DNA of 60,000 nucleotides from Cryptomeria japonica (GCF_030272615.1 NC_081409.1:25369406-25429405), one strand, 5' to 3'. Positions 1-11,429 are shown, counted from the first letter of the stretch. Numbers and translations: made by a program. The notes: a model not told the origin generated them from the sequence alone.

Positions 1-695
1 TGACATGATCTCTCAAGTGCCCTAAGTCCAAAAAATTGTCAAACTTTGACGGACTATTTTTTGTAATCTAGAACGCATACGATTGATCTATTTTAATCAA
101 TAGGGTTATGTGAGGCCTGTCTACAATAATCTATCTCGGTTTCTCAAGACTCGAATCCATTTTCACATGGTAGCATTTTTTCAGTCATGCAATGCAAGGT
201 TGCAAGATAGACTAAATTTGATTTCGTTCATCATGGGCACGAAACAATAGTACGAGTGTGTCCAGGTGGGAAGGTTTACGGTAGGCATTCTCTTGTTGTG
301 CCTCCCAGCTCGCTGGAACATCCAGAGCCATACCCCACCAGTGTGATCTCTCAGGTGCCCTAAGTCCAAAAAATTATCAAACTTTGACGAACTATTTCTC
401 ACAATCCAGGACACAACGATTAATCTGTTTGAACCTATAGGGTCATGTGAGGCTCATCTACAACGACCTATCTTGGTTTTTGAAGACTCGGAGCCATTTT
501 CATATGGTAGCATTTTTTCAGTTGGTGCGAAAATCGTTAAATGCATGCAATGCAAGGTTGAAAGATAGGATAAATTTGATTATGTTCATCATGGGCATGA
601 ACCAACAACATGAGTGCACCAGGTGGGTAGGTTTACAATAAGCATTCTCTTGTTGTGCCTCCCAGCTCGCTAGAACATCCAAAGCCATACGGTAG
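1..695. repeat. Tandem duplication, unit about 340-358 bp
   Basis: Two copies lie head to tail. The first begins at or before the window edge (GATCTCTCAAGTGCCC at about 7) and the second at about 345. Both carry the same landmarks in order: the TAAGTCCAAAAAATT block, a TTTCA(C/T)ATGGTAGCATTTTTTCAG block and a TGCCTCCCAGCTCGCT block (about 299 and 657). The second copy has an extra ~20-bp segment near 522-545. The short open frames here are not conserved between the copies, so I see no gene. Confidence 0.8.
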
Positions 696-1233
696 GCATA
701 CATATGTACTCATAAATAGTCTTAAATTAGGTCACGTACTCATAAATAGTCATACAAAATTTCAAGTATAATAAAAATGCATCACAAAATTCCATTTATG
801 CACAAATTTACATATATAAAAAATTGCATATACAAAAATTTCCATATACAAAAATTGACATATATTCAAAAATTTGCCTCTAAAAATGGACAAATCAGCT
901 CTTGGCTATTTAAATATACAAAAAAATTATTTACAAATCAGCTCATGGGCATTTATATATAATTTGGCATTTAAATATGCAAAATCCAACTTATGGTCGT
1001 CTAAATATGCAAAATTTGGCATTTAAATATGTACAAATCAACTCATGGCCATTTAAATATATAAAATTTTGCCTCTAAATATGAACAAATTAGCTCATGG
1101 ACATTTATATATGCAACAAAACAAATATAAAACAATTCTTCGATTATATATACAAAATTCTCAAAATCATTTACCTTGAACCATAGAATCATTGTAATGC
1201 TCCAACAACTGAACACTTGTAGATGACCCAAAA
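696..1233. repeat. AT-rich DNA with degenerate short repeats
   Basis: No gene is visible. At least four imperfect copies of a motif like CAAATCAGCTCATGG followed by CATTTAAATAT lie at about 891, 938, 1035 and 1087. The array sits just downstream of the 3' end of the minus-strand transposase-like pseudogene. It could be subterminal repeats of that element, but I could not recognise terminal inverted repeats. Confidence 0.55.
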
Positions 1234-4085
1234 TCAATCAAGTGAGCCTTCTGGATGGGCTCTAACATGTATTGTGTCAAGTATTGCCTCGTGGTCGGAC
1301 TCATGAACTTTCCATAAATTATTGTTATGAGGTCCACCACGATACTTAATCAATTGAATATTTGTTGCAATAACAAGGTTGGAGAAATGAAGAATATGTC
1401 TATGTGTTTCAAAGTCCTCGAACAACCAAACATCCAAATTCTTGATAGGGTATCTCCTAAGCCATGTGCCTGTCACGACAATGGACCCTATTGGGTACTC
1501 AATACCCTCTCCGTCAATGATTGTGGTTGTCAATTTTCTTTTAGGTTCAATACAACGACACAAAAAGTAATGTGTTCCTTCTTCATTGTTCTCTTCTAGA
1601 ACAACTGTGTACACATGACCTGCATTTTATAGAATGATAATTAATACCAAAAATAATGTGTGATGTAACAAAATGAGCCAAAAAAATTCCTGCAAAACAA
1701 TTAACCAAAAAACTCACCTAGTTCCACTAGGTCAAATACATGGTCGAAATCCACTGATGCTTCCATCTGGTTCAATTGCAGTGCTTTGGGAACTTGATAT
1801 GTATTAATTGGAACCAACGGTCTACAAGACCATTTTTCAACCCACTTTTGTGATTCACATTCTTCCCACAAAAAATACATACATGAAGAGCAAAAAGATA
1901 CAATCTGTCTAGTATAAATTACTAGTGAACTTGCATTTGAACTTCCAAATGAGTGCATTTCACTCGATCCTGCAATTGTACAACAATCTTGATAGTTTTT
2001 AATATTAGATTCACTGATCAACCAAAAATATCTTTGAACCATTGACGTACCTGAATTACTTGGTCTCATTGTAGAGTTACACCATCGCACAATTGTTGTT
2101 GCATCTATCAACTCAACACCACCTTTGTACTTCAATTCTTCTCTATCTGGGCCTCTTTTTACGCATGCTCTTGCACCATCGTGATCCCCCTTTCCATGTC
2201 TAGCCCCAGTGAAATTTCAAAAAATTTGTACACCCCTTGTCATATGCATCCTAGTCAACCAATAGAACATCCTTGCATTCTTGAATTGTGAGGTGCAATT
2301 ATCTAACCATATTATGTGTTGGTTGTATCGTATGTTTCTTTCCCTTAAATTATCATAGAAAACTTTAAAGCATCCTTGCACAAACTCTGACAAACGAGTA
2401 CGATAATCACTTATGTAGAAGTGATACTCTCTTACAACCTTTATATCCTCCTTTTTGCTATCATCTGCATGCATGAATGCTATGTGTACAAAAATAGAAA
2501 CTTGTGTAGAATGGTAATACATAGATTGCACTTCATTTTGAGGTTGTAGTGTATAATTTTCAGAAAATATCTACGATAGAGACAATGGTACCAAGAGGAA
2601 ATGTTTCCTTGCATAACTTGAATTGCTCATCTAACCACCGAGCTCTGTGTATGCATTATGTACTCATAAACTAGTTTCTCTTGAAACATTTTCATATATT
2701 CAGTCAGCTACACGTATATCATTTTTCACTAACTCACATCTCTTCAATTCTTTTCCACCTTTAACCCCATAAGTGAGTGTCTTGTATTTTCCAAAAGAAA
2801 CTAGTTTCTTACCAATTTCATGTGTGCTCTCCAAATGTACACATCTTGGTAGATGTTGCAAACCACCACATGTAGCACAAGAACCTTGTAGACACGTCAT
2901 CTTATAATAAATGCAACCATCATGTCTTTTACATAGCACACTTAAAATAAATTCTCTTGGTGACATAGGAGGTGCTTGTATATTGCATTCTTGCAAAACA
3001 TCGTTACAGTGCAAAGTACAACATATATGATGATAAATATCATAGTGCATGAAAAATTCAATGTGCATCCCACAACAACATGTGGTGCTTACATGATTAA
3101 TATTAACATCAAAAGGTTTTTCCATTTCAAAAAGTCTTTGACTAATTCTTATTTGAGAAAACTTTTGAAGGAATCTTTCATAAAAAAATTTTTGAGTCAT
3201 ATTCAAATAGTGTTTGGCATGTGGCTCGCGATTTCTAGATCCAATTCACCTTCTAAGAACATCTCTTTGGTTGGGAGAAACCCTTGTGTTGTCATGCCAA
3301 AAAATTTCAATTAATGTTCTTAGTGCATTGACAACAACCTTGTCTTTGCGTGCTAGTCTACCCGAGAACGCCCAAAGAGAATTATTGTTAGGATCCTCCA
3401 TTTTCTCCCACCTCTCTAATGCTTTACGTAATGTTTTTCTACTTATGTTTAATGACTTACTTGTTTTGCTTATCAAACAATCTTTTTTTATTTTATTGCT
3501 CAGTATGGTTGATGTAATAACATGTCGAGTAACATTAGAATTTTTAGTATGTGATTTTGAACCAATAGCTTGATATACATCAAATAGATTTCTCACAATA
3601 GTTCTTTCACTATTACTTTCCGATGATCTTAGGCCTAGAATTTTCATTCTCTCTCTAAAATTCAAATTTTTAATCAATTCAACAATTAATTGGCATCTTC
3701 CAGTTTGATTTAAGTTTTCAAAATAGTGTTTCCATATTCTTTTAACCATTCTTCTACAAGTTCACTTGTTTATTTTATCAGGCATTGGCTTCAAAATATT
3801 CTCATCGATATCAATTAGATACTTAGGTTTCCTATGAATAATTCTAGGTGTTAACATTGGTGCATTGTGTGCATTAGGTACATTCATCGCATCAAATTGA
3901 GTTGGTGTTTGTTCATCATTTTATTGATTATTCATTGTGGTCTCTTCTTCAATTGCATTAGGTTCATTCGGTAAATCAAGTGTTGTTGGTGCATCTTTAT
4001 CGTTTGTTTGATTATTGATTGTGATTTCTTCTTCAATTGCATTAGGTTCATTTGGTACATCTAATTGAGATTTTGTGGATGACAT
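1234..4085 (-). pseudogene. Decayed DDE-transposase-like gene, intron-containing
   Basis: The reading starts at an ATG at 4085 and runs down to 1234. The N-terminus has two copies of a NEPNAIEEE motif. A basic region follows (3749-3246), then a Cys-rich segment (3206-2700) with CCCGMH and CLQGSCATC. Then comes a core with HRARWLDEQFK, ENYTLQPQNEVQSMYY, WLDNCTSQFK and HGKGDHDGARACVK (about 2650-2140). The last part continues across an intron into a C-terminal domain (1619-1234). In-frame stops are read near 3925, 3765, 3246 and 2217, with frame changes near 2703, 2650 and 2555. The DNC.SQFK and HGKG..DGA.A motifs resemble a large, poorly characterised family of DDE-like proteins that I recall from animals. 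The superfamily name is not certain to me. The gene is dead as read. An in-frame basic stretch upstream, beyond the TRIM insertion (to about 4570), may be its original N-terminus. Confidence 0.7.
1620..1717 (-). other. Predicted 98-bp spliceosomal intron in the transposase-like gene
   Basis: On the minus strand the donor reads CTAG|GTGAGT and the acceptor TGCAG|GTCATG. Removing these 98 bp joins ..FDLVEL to GHVYTVVLEEN.. in one frame, with a Gly codon across the junction. Both sides have coding character. The interior is AT-rich and has stops in the reading frame. The intron shows that the locus was once a transcribed, spliced gene rather than a processed copy. Confidence 0.7.
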
Positions 4086-4095
4086 ACCTTCTTGT

Positions 4096-4467
4096 TGTTA
4101 CAAGTGTGGTTGTTGTTGCACCAAAATATTGACATGTTAATGCTCGATACAACCACTAGACTTATAGAATCCACATGAGGCGGTTAAGCCATGTCACAAA
4201 CCCGAGCGTTGCGATGTACAACACAAGGAGACCAAGGGCACACACCTTGCAACAATCCCCCCAGCGCAAGCGAGGGGTTTGAACCTGTGACCAATCTTTG
4301 ATACCCTTTGTTACAAGTGTGGTTGTCGTTGCACAAAAAGATCGACCTATTAATGCCCAATACAACCACTAGACTTATAGAATCCACAGGAGGCAGTTAA
4401 GCCATGTCACAAACCCAAGTGTTGCACTGCACAACGCAAGGAGACCAAGGGCACAGACCTTGCAAGA
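4096..4467 (-). mobile_element. TRIM-1: miniature LTR element, 372 bp
   Basis: Two direct repeats (4096-4254 and 4319-4467) flank a 64-bp interior. The element is bordered by a perfect 5-bp duplication CTTGT at 4091-4095 and 4468-4472. On the minus strand the repeats run from TGTTGCAAGG to TTGTAACA; the outer copy has TC in place of TG. A primer-site-like GGTATCAAAG (4306-4315) follows the upstream repeat directly. A GGGGGGAT purine tract precedes the downstream repeat. This is the layout of a terminal-repeat retrotransposon in miniature. It has no coding capacity. It sits in the 5' part of the transposase-like pseudogene. A tandem tRNA-derived SINE dimer is the alternative, but the target duplication and TG..CA ends favour TRIM. 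Confidence 0.75.
4276..4285 (-). promoter_or_regulatory. B-box-like sequence inside TRIM-1
   Basis: The minus strand reads GGTTCAAACC, close to the tRNA/Pol III B-box consensus GGTTCGANTCC. It lies 20 nt past the primer-site match. The second TRIM-like element has a perfect consensus in the same relative place. Promoter function is inference. Confidence 0.4.
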
Positions 4468-4472
4468 CTTGT

Positions 4473-4936
4473 CCCATTGTTCTTAGTTCACGTAATTTCT
4501 TCATATGTTGCCTTTATCTTTCCTTTTTCAGCTTCTCGTTGTTCGATTGTTCCTTGCTTGTTCTTTCCCATCGTTAATAACAATTTTCTTAAATAGAATA
4601 ATTTTGCACTAATTAGAAAAATAATTCAATCGTTTGAAATCATGCAAAACAAAATTTCCCTTACTTTTGACATTTAAAACTATCACAATATCAATTGCAA
4701 TGGAGCCTTCAACGACTTCAAAAACTCCTTTTGCGGTCGTTGAGGCCTTTGACCAAATAAAAAATATGTGCAAGAAACATGTACAGGTTATGTTTAGTTA
4801 ACCTGTACGCGTAATTTGTCCCTACAAATACCCTTACAGGGCAACATTCGTAATTCCCATAACCCGTATTAGTTTTTTATGTTGAAAAACCTGTACGTGC
4901 TTTTTATGTTAAAAAACCGTAGTCCCGCAGGGCTAT
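4473..4936. other. Non-coding, possible 5' remnant of the transposase-like gene
   Basis: Read on the minus strand, 4570-4473 is basic (..KLKKER.RQHMKKLREL..) and joins the downstream coding frame once TRIM-1 and one copy of its target duplication are ignored, apart from one stop. The rest, to 4936, is AT-rich with repeated CCTGTACG(C/T)G-like words (about 4776, 4802, 4892). No other gene is seen. Confidence 0.4.
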
Positions 4937-5012
4937 GGCCCCCCCTCCCCAAATCCCTTGCAGGAGTGCAGTAACCACCGCACTCCCACAAGGGATTTGG
5001 GGAGGGGGGCCC
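4937..5012. repeat. GC-rich hairpin 1, 33-bp arms
   Basis: The arms 4937-4969 and 4980-5012 are near-perfect inverted repeats with a 10-nt loop. The core is CCCCTCCCCAAATCCCTTG paired with its complement. A second hairpin with almost the same arm sequence lies at 5082-5156. Confidence 0.8.
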
Positions 5013-5081
5013 ACAACCCTACAGGGTGGACCTTAGCCTTGTGGGGTTGCGACAGACACCCTGCAGACCCACAAGGTTGTG

Positions 5082-5156
5082 GGTCCCCCACTCTAAATCC
5101 CTTGCGGGAGTGCGATGGTTGCGACACTCCTGCAAGGGATTTGGAGAGGGGGGGCC
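5082..5156. repeat. GC-rich hairpin 2, about 31-bp arms
   Basis: The arms 5082-5112 and 5125-5156 form an inverted repeat around a 12-nt loop. They share the AAATCCCTTG.GGAGTG arm motif with hairpin 1. The two hairpins are about 145 bp apart, so they look like a duplicated foldback unit. Confidence 0.75.
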
Positions 5157-5189
5157 TCAGCCTTGCAGGGTTGTGAGGTCCCTGCCCCC

Positions 5190-5690
<501 letters not shown>

Positions 5691-5794
5691 TTATTTTCAT
5701 CCTTGAATCTGATGCTCTCTCTCAGGGGATGATCTAAACTTATTTTTGTAAGCAGTATTGGCACTGCTTTTTATATAGTAATAACCGTTCATCT

Positions 5795-5898
5795 TGCCCC
5801 TCAAGACACCATATGACCTCTTAGGACACCATACGACCCACACCATATGACACCATTAGACCCCTTAGAAGACCATATGATCCCTTAGGACACCATCC
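5795..5898. repeat. 20-bp-motif minisatellite, left part
   Basis: Imperfect copies of ACACCATATGACCCCTTAG. The array stops where the solo LTR begins at 5899 and resumes after it at about 7190, first in the opposite orientation. Confidence 0.65.
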
Positions 5899-7166
5899 TG
5901 TTAGGATAACTGGTGAACAACTGAGAGGGGGGGGGGTGAATTAGTTGTTAACAAATTATAACATTTAATCCACTTAATAACATTTAACCAGACTATGTAC
6001 CAGTAAAGCAGAAACAGATACCGGTAAACAATACAACTTAACAATTAAACAGATAATCAATGCAAAGAATCCATACCACATAACAACATGATTTGAACGT
6101 GGAAAACCCGGAAAGGGAAAAACCACGGTGGGAAGCCTACCCACAGTTAGATGATACTTCTACAGAAAGTATGTGTTACAATGAGGGTCCTGCACATGCA
6201 GGAAGGTACACTGCCTAGAGTGTACTACTCATTACAAAAGAGTCTCACTGACTACAGAGAGGCAACAACCATCTCAAGATAAATGGACAATAATCCAATA
6301 GAGTGAACTGCCAAAGATAGCATCTACCATGTCTGATTACAGTCTCAGTTAAGCTCAATACCAGAGGCCTTTGACCTCTTCCTTAATCCCAATTCGATCA
6401 CCTATGATCGACCAAATCTCCTTCGCATATGATATTGCATTCCAAGACCATGAACACTTATTTAATTACCATGCCACCACTTACCACGATCTACAATGAG
6501 ATCTTACATCATTTTATACAACCCTAAGGCCTAAACCAATTAGGTCGGTCACCTACAAGATATTACAACAATATCATTACATAAATCCATATTACAATGA
6601 TATTCCATGTCCTCTTAAGACCAAAACAACAATAACCAATCCATAAATCATCTCAAAACATCTTGGTAACGTGTAGGGTACACGTTAACGTGATACCAGT
6701 TCATAACCTAGATAGGTACCGAACCTATTATGGGTCCACCATACCAAAGCAATGTCTTCAAGTAGTTGAAGCACGATCAAAGAACATCTTTAGCATCCTG
6801 AAATCCATGTAGAAGCCACACCAACACCAATTATACATCCTGTCAAGATTCCTCAGTGAAGCTCTGTCGGTAGAGCCTTAAACCAATGCCGGTAAGGGTT
6901 TACCAGAGTGTATGATAGCATCCGATTACCAAGTCAATACCAACTGACCAAGATATGCTCCAGAAGAACGTACCACATGTAACCAATCACTTTCAATAAA
7001 TCCAAACATGTTGAAAGTGTCCAACAGATAGTCTCTTATGTTGGTAACACTAGATCTTCTACCAGTAACCAAAACCTATCTGTCGGTAAACAATCATAAC
7101 AGCTAGTGTTGACATCAATGACAAAACATCAATGCAACTTAAATCAATTCATCCATAATGCCAACA
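5899..7166 (-). mobile_element. Solo copia-type LTR, about 1.27 kb
   Basis: The ends are TGTTAGG (5899) and CCAACA (7166). A G-run GAGAGGGGGGGGGGTGAAT lies near the left end, and the block ACGTGGAAAACCCGG..GGGAAAAACCACGGTGGG at about 6097-6130 is also found in other copia LTRs of this window. No primer site or coding region adjoins either end. The flanking five bases (CATCC and GATGC) do not match, so a clean target duplication is not visible. Sense orientation is minus, judged from the paired LTRs of related elements. Confidence 0.7.
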
Positions 7167-7440
7167 GATGCAATGCCTTAGCAAATTGTATGGTCCTACT
7201 TGGGGTCGTATGGTGTGCTAAGGGATCTTATGGTGTCGTTAGGGGTCATGTGGGGTCCTAAGGGGTCACATGATGTCGTTAGGGGTCACGTGGGGTCCTA
7301 ATTAGGCCACGCATGTGTTACAACACCATATGAACTCTTAAGATATCATACATGGTTCTAAGGGGTCCTAATGGGTCTGCACATATGTTAGAACACCATA
7401 TGACCCCTTAGGACATCATAAGACCCCTTAAGATATGATA
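7167..7440. repeat. Minisatellite, right part, mixed orientation
   Basis: Words such as GTATGGTGTG.TAAGGG and TTAGGGGTCATGTGGGGTC repeat at about 7190-7300. These are the reverse complement of the left array motif. After about 7320 the motif returns to the original orientation (ACACCATATGACCCCTTAG). No gene. Confidence 0.6.
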
Positions 7441-7655
7441 TGGTCGCAAGGAGAGGTACCCCCTTATGGGGTCCAAGGGGGGTGGCCCCCTTGATAAGGA
7501 TTTTTGGGGCAACGTCCCCCCAAAACCACATTCTATGTATAATTTATCATTATAAATCTCAAAGGAGGGATACCCCCTTGTAGGGTCCAAGGAGGTGGCC
7601 CCCTTGATAGGGAGTTCAGGGGAAATCTCCCCAAAATCCACATTTACCATTAGGT
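7441..7655. repeat. Tandem duplication, unit about 120 bp
   Basis: Two copies share GGTACCCCCTTATGGGGTCC / GATACCCCCTTGTAGGGTCC, then GGTGGCCCCCTTGATA and a final CCCC.AAAA.CCACATT. They start at about 7455 and 7569. No gene is visible, only stop-broken frames. Confidence 0.65.
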
Positions 7656-7689
7656 CACAAACCTAACGGTGGATATGTTATTTTATTTT

Positions 7690-8058
7690 CCTAAAAGGCA
7701 ACCATATTTTATGTGAGCATTATTTTACGATTATGTATTGTGATATATTGTTAGAGTCTAATAGTTTTTGAGTTGCCTCTAGATCTCTAGTTGGTGATGC
7801 TCCTATGAGTATATTTCTTTGTACGTATATTATAATTTGTTGTTGATTTATAAATTATATATTGGGTGAGTTTTTTAGTATGAGGTTTTTCTCTCAAAAG
7901 GGATTTCCCCATGTGAATTGTTGTGTTGTGGTATCCATAATATTTATGTTTATTTTTGTTAAGTTTCTATAACTGTTGTAAAGATCTAAAAAAAAAACTA
8001 CATTATCCTCCTCTCAAGATTAGTGTACGAAGTTAATTTTTTAACTTAACTTCCTTTA
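7690..8058 (+). repeat. copia-1 5' LTR (left edge uncertain)
   Basis: The block GGTTTTTCTCTCAAAAGGGATTTCCCC near 7886-7912 is the kind of motif seen near the 3' end of plant copia LTRs. A degenerate primer site TTGTATCAAAGTCTGATC follows at about 8062. The gag frame starts about 190 bp further on. I cannot define the left border because the 3' LTR is missing. Confidence 0.45.
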
Positions 8059-8254
8059 AAGTTGTATCAAAGTCTGATCACCTTTGGTTTTATTTGTGGA
8101 TTGTTGAGTTTTTTGAACTATCTAGATTTGAGAGGGAGATTGTGCAGAAGATACTTTGAGATCTTGTTACAAGAATTTTTAGATGGTAAGTTCATTTGGG
8201 AGAATTGAGGTGCAACAATATTTTAAAAATAATTTTTAGATAGGGAAGTTAAAG

Positions 8255-9008
8255 ATGGATGATTTATTAATAGATCAAAATTTATGGGATGTTATTGATG
8301 AGAATGTTTCCAGGCCTCTAGATCCTACTTTGGCTGCTCAGTATGATGTTATGGACTGTAAAGTCAATGGTCTAATTAGACTATGCTTGGTAGAATATAT
8401 TTTTATTAATGTCCATAAAGAGTCATCCACAAAGAATTTATGGAGGAAACCTGATGAGATGTATCGAGCAAATTTTTTAGTGTACAAGATTTTCTTGAGG
8501 AAAAATTGTATTCCTTGATAATGGAAGAGGGTAAACAAATTACAGACCATCTAGAATAATTCAATATGTTACTATCTCAATTTACATATGTTGGTGTCAA
8601 GATGAATGAGGAGGAGAAATGTCAAGTCTTGCTTTGTTCTTTAACTAATCTTTGGGATTCTTTAGTAATGGCTATTGGTAGCACTTTGTTATTTTGAAGA
8701 CTAGAGATGCGGTGGATTTTTTCTTTATGAAGAGATGACGAGAAAGGTATCCATCAATACCCAGGAGACCCTAAATTTTCATGAAAAACCTAAGGAAAAT
8801 GGAAAGAAGAATGAGACGCATGATAAATCTAAGTTCAAAAGGAGATCAAAATCTCTTGGAAAGTCCAAAATTATTTGTTGGAATTGCAGTAAGCCTATAC
8901 ACTTTTTTCATGAGTACAAATTAGAAAAGAAAAAGAAACAAAAGAAATTTGATTCTAATTCGAAGTTCAAAAAGGAAGATGGTGATGCATTCATTGCAAC
9001 TTTGGTCT
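8255..9008 (+). pseudogene. copia-1 gag (UBN2-type) relic
   Basis: The first part (8255-8518) matches the copia Gag fold: MDDLLIDQNLW, IRLCLVEY, NLWRKPDEMY. It continues in another frame past 8518 (KQITDHLE.FNMLLSQF). The Cys-His knuckle at about 8875-8920 reads CWNCSKPIHFFHEY, so the last Cys of CX2CX4HX4C is now Tyr. Lys-rich sequence follows up to DAFIATL at 9000. The reading is cut there by insertion of copia-2 and resumes in protease at 17197. Several stops and at least two frame changes make it non-functional. Confidence 0.7.
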
Positions 9009-10350
9009 TGTTGGATATTGTTGCTGCTAGGATATGTTGTTGTCATTGATGTCAACATATTTCAGTGTTGCAGAAGAGTTGTTTGGTGTTCCGGTGATTG
9101 CATTGAGCCGATATGGATGGTTTATCTATTTGGGATGTTGCAATACTTTATTCCTTATTGGTTTCAGTGATCTGATAGATTGCTTGATCATATTATTTGA
9201 TCTGGTTTATAGTTCAATATTTTTTGTGCAGTACTTGACAGAGTTTGCTATTTGCTTCGATGAGCTCTGGTATGATCATATATTTAGCTGCGGATTTGGG
9301 AGAATGTTTTGGATGTTCATGTGTAACTTTAGTTTAGATGGTTCGTGATTTGGTGCTCCACAATTCATCTTTCTAGTCTGAATTGTTGTTGTTGAGTATT
9401 CCTGTGAGCTGGCATGTTGATTGATGAAGATTTGCATAAGTGGTGTTGGTGCAGCTATTGTGGATGGTTTCAATGTTATTGTTGGTGTTCCTGATCGTGT
9501 CATATTTGTCTTGGTGGTTTGCATTGATTTTTGTGTGTGCATTCTTGAAGATTTCATTGATCCGATGATATTCTTCATGTTATGCGGTATTCTTGGTGGT
9601 GTAGCATGTTGTGGTTGATCTTGGCGAGATTTCTGTGGTGATCCATGTTTGGAGAGTTGGTTTAGGTCCATGTTATGTCATGTATATCATTATATTGGTC
9701 CAGTGGTTTGCATATGTATCATGTGATGTAATTTTATAATTAAGGGTTGAGGGTTTTTGCCAACCTTGTAGTCAAGGTTGATGAATTGTATATATAGGTG
9801 GTATAGTCATGTAATTTGTGTATTGGTGTTATGTCTACATTATTAGAGAGTGGTGTATGTGGTGCTTAAGCAAATTTATCCTTTACTGTGGTGTATTGAG
9901 CAGAGATTGTTGCAAGGAAGACAAATGTGCTTAACTAGAACTGTCATTGGCCATAAAGAGATTCTATATTTGTAGTTCATGTAATCCAGATTGTAGTCCG
10001 ATCATTATTGTAAGGTAGTGAACATTTCCTAAGGGTTGGAGCCTTATGGATCTTCTTATTTTGAGCAGTGAGCTCTAGGCAGTGTTTTTGAATGCATGTG
10101 CATTCCCCATTGTAATATTTACACATACTACTGTAGAGTATCATCTTATTGTGGGTAGGTTCCTACCGTGGTTTTTCCTTTAACCAGGCTTTCCACATCA
10201 AAATCTTCATGGCATGTGTGTTGGTGTTATTATGTCTATACTTATTCTTGCTACAATTGTTTAGATCTGAGATTGTGCTTGATTTGATAAATCTGGTGAA
10301 AACTTATTCACCCCCCCCCCCTCAGTTTTCCTTCTTGATTGATGCTAACA
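9009..10350 (+). repeat. copia-2 5' LTR, 1342 bp
   Basis: It starts TGTTGGATATTG and ends GATGCTAACA, followed by the primer site. The first ~76 bp match the truncated 3' copy at 17121 (GGATATGTTGTTGTCATTGATGTC shared as two short blocks). Near its end are GTGGTTTTTCC (about 10169) and a C-run ATTCACCCCCCCCCC (about 10308-10320), both shared with the other copia LTRs here. Short open frames inside are not genes. Confidence 0.85.
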
Positions 10351-10351
10351 A

Positions 10352-10365
10352 TTGGTATCAAAGCT
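10352..10365 (+). other. copia-2 primer binding site
   Basis: TTGGTATCAAAGCT one base after the LTR end. It is one mismatch from the initiator tRNA-Met complement TGGTATCAGAGC used by most plant copia elements. Confidence 0.85.
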
Positions 10366-10406
10366 AGATCCTCTAAAAGAAGCTTGACCACTTGAGGAGA
10401 TTTGGG

Positions 10407-11400
10407 ATGGCAAATTATGTGTTCAAGAAGGAGATTCCTAGATTTGATGGAAGTAATTATACTGTTTGAAAGGACCGGATGGAAGTTCATTTTAAATGCG
10501 TTGGGGATGAGTATTCGAAGATTACAAAGGATGTCTACAATGTTCCTCGGAATAGACCAGTTACTGCTACTAAAATAAAGGATGATGAACATAACATAAG
10601 AGCTAAGGAAGCATTGCTGAGTGCCTTGACTGATTCGAAGATGACTAATGTGATTGGGTTGCAGACTGCACATGAAATTTGGAAGAAGCTGGAGACTTTC
10701 TATGAAGGAGATGCACAAGTTAAAGTTGCTAAGTTGCAGAGCTTGAAAGGGAAGTATGAAGCATTGAAGATGATAGAAGATGAAAATATATCAACCTTTA
10801 TGGCTAATGTGAATGATCTTGTCATGAATATCAGATGTGCCAGTGGAACCCTTGTAGAAGATGACATTGTTGCTAAGGTGCTAAGATCACTACCTCCTTC
10901 TTACAAACATAAGGTAGCTTCTATTGATGAGATCCAGAGTATGACTATAGTGACTAGAGACATGTTTGTTGGGAAACTTACTACATTTGAGTTGAGAAAG
11001 TTTGGAGAATCACGTGGTAAATCTGAGACTGCATTTAGAGCCTCTATATCCGGGAAGCAGAAATATGATCCAGGAGAAAGTTCTTGTTGGGTATCAAGAT
11101 TTGAAAGAGAGAAGAGAGAGATGGAAGAGAAAGAAAGAGAATTGGATGAGCTTGAAGCCCTTATTGCTTGAAGATTTCCTAAAGGATCTGGTAAGTATGA
11201 TAGAAAATTACCTTTGAGGTATTTCTCTTGTAATAAGATAGGACATTTTGGTTTTAGGTGCCCTGAGAGGATGTCTAGGTATGATAAGCATGATAAATTT
11301 GAAAGGCATGATAGATCTCATAAGAATGATAGATATGAGAAGCATGATAAGTATGACAAGCCCTATAAGCCCTACCGAAAGTATGGAAATTAGAAGAGAT
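10407..11400 (+). pseudogene. copia-2 gag
   Basis: It begins MANYVFKKEIPRFDGSNYT at 10407. Stops in the same frame are TGA in place of a conserved Trp just after NYTV (about 10467) and TGA at 11169. The 230-codon piece 10479-11171 covers the UBN2 Gag core (ALLSALTDSKM, HEIWKKLETFYEGD, KLQSLKGKYEAL). The zinc knuckle near 11222-11260 reads YFSCNKIGHFGFRC; the first Cys of CX2CX4HX4C is replaced. An Asp-His-Lys-Tyr-rich repeat (KHDKFERHDR, YEKHDKYDKPYKPY) follows before protease. The Gag lattice is cytoplasmic in intact relatives; this copy cannot make a full protein. Confidence 0.85.
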
Positions 11401-11429
11401 TCTATTATGATGCTAATTAAGGTGTAACA

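Noticed and set aside
1327-1599. 90-codon plus-strand frame
   Set aside because: It is the antisense shadow of the C-terminal exon of the transposase-like pseudogene.
3214-3573. 119-codon plus-strand frame
   Set aside because: Antisense to the transposase-like N-terminal region, whose minus-strand frame has the family motifs.
4096-4467. A tRNA gene or a Cassandra-type 5S rRNA element
   Set aside because: Only a B-box-like stretch is present, with no cloverleaf or A box at tRNA spacing. I find no 5S rRNA box A/IE/C order in the repeats.
9009-10367. Several 60-130-codon frames rich in Val, Phe and Cys
   Set aside because: They are inside the copia-2 5' LTR, which has no coding function.
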